The notes under the pieces were generated by a model. It was not told where the DNA came from and did not search any database. It was given only the letters and a program-made list of their open reading frames with translations. Of a stretch of 64,000 nucleotides of DNA, positions 63,920 through 64,000 are shown one piece after another (the stretch's first letter is position 1; each line of letters opens with the position of its first letter). The DNA lies in assembly GCA_033794685.1 (NCBI GenBank), contig JARAYZ010000009.1. One strand, 5' to 3'. A program made the position numbers and the translations under genes. This DNA is from Lentzea sp033794685. Its GTDB lineage: Bacteria; Actinomycetota; Actinomycetes; Mycobacteriales; Pseudonocardiaceae.

Positions 63920-64000
63920 GTGGCTGTCCAGGAAGCCGACGTGGCGGGTGTGGTCGGGGAAAAGCTGACGATGTCGGCGTTCAACCAGCTATCCGGCAGT
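63920..64000 (+). CDS. Start of an unidentified gene, cut by window end
   Basis: GTG 63920 with GAGGAG five bases upstream opens a frame to the window end: 27 residues beginning VAVQEADVAGVVGEKL. Too short to identify. The 214 bp between eda and this start hold the terminator and nothing else recognisable. Confidence 0.5.
   Translation, partial: MAVQEADVAGVVGEKLTMSAFNQLSGS

Overview
The window is GC-rich (roughly 70% by eye), gene-dense, uses many GTG and TTG starts, and carries typical actinobacterial families: IdeR, NrdR/NrdJ, a LexA locus with TCGAAC-N4-GTTCGA SOS boxes, a class II HelD, DUF4192, DUF3558, and an Sdh1-type succinate dehydrogenase. Gene order ideR ... nrdJ-nrdR-lexA ... hflX-dapF-miaA-DODA-DUF349-TM-miaB follows the Mycobacterium tuberculosis Rv2711-Rv2733 block with insertions. 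The best guess is a filamentous actinomycete of the Pseudonocardiaceae (Lentzea/Saccharothrix/Actinosynnema-like). No rRNA, tRNA, CRISPR array, prophage or intact IS was found.

Layout. 1-4.3 kb: a GNAT/CoA-ligase-like acetyltransferase cut by the window edge, AcuC deacetylase, a DUF3558-type lipoprotein and a sulfurtransferase. 4.3-9.2 kb: ideR-galK-galE-S9 peptidase as one tightly packed run. 9.2-20.8 kb: DUF4192, a secreted X-Pro peptidase, a deaminase-cutA pair, a HelD-type RNA polymerase recycling ATPase, a GH4 glycosidase, an NTF2-like protein, a variant LspA, endonuclease V, DUF3500, and an ArsR-SRPBCC pair. 20.8-21.3 kb is gene-free and carries repeats and a large hairpin. 21.3-30.4 kb is an accessory-like run of membrane and hypothetical genes, a PEP-utilising phosphotransferase broken by a one-base frameshift at its catalytic His region, and an ADP-ribosylglycohydrolase. 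30.4-35.3 kb: nrdJ-nrdR and the lexA SOS locus. 35.2-42.3 kb: an HTH fusion regulator, P450, a membrane-tethered propeller, hflX, and an ArsR/MFS/SMP-30 unit with a visible operator. 42.3-48.4 kb: the dapF-miaA-DODA / DUF349 / TM-miaB core. 48.4-54.9 kb: a TAXI lipoprotein, a GluK/GluR-like two-component system, and the gluABCD glutamate importer. 55-56.9 kb: small secreted proteins and an orphan NarL-type regulator. 56.9-60.6 kb: the sdh1 operon. 60.8-63.7 kb: the Entner-Doudoroff pair edd-eda.

The most unusual signal is not a gene. An AT-rich 11-mer, CGATATATCAG, occurs eight times exactly, and several more times approximately, in this GC-rich window. Three copies sit in 18-19 bp inverted repeats between genes, two of them supplying the TGA stop codon. 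Four sit inside genes, always as GAT-ATA-TCR (Asp-Ile-Ser), using the rare ATA codon. A second dispersed family is a composite of about 88 bp (CAACCAATATATTG, a constant 25 bp gap, then a 16-20 bp hairpin) found at 20.8 kb and 62.7 kb. A related 42 bp unit occurs identically at 36.0 kb and 62.9 kb. I found no known name for either family.
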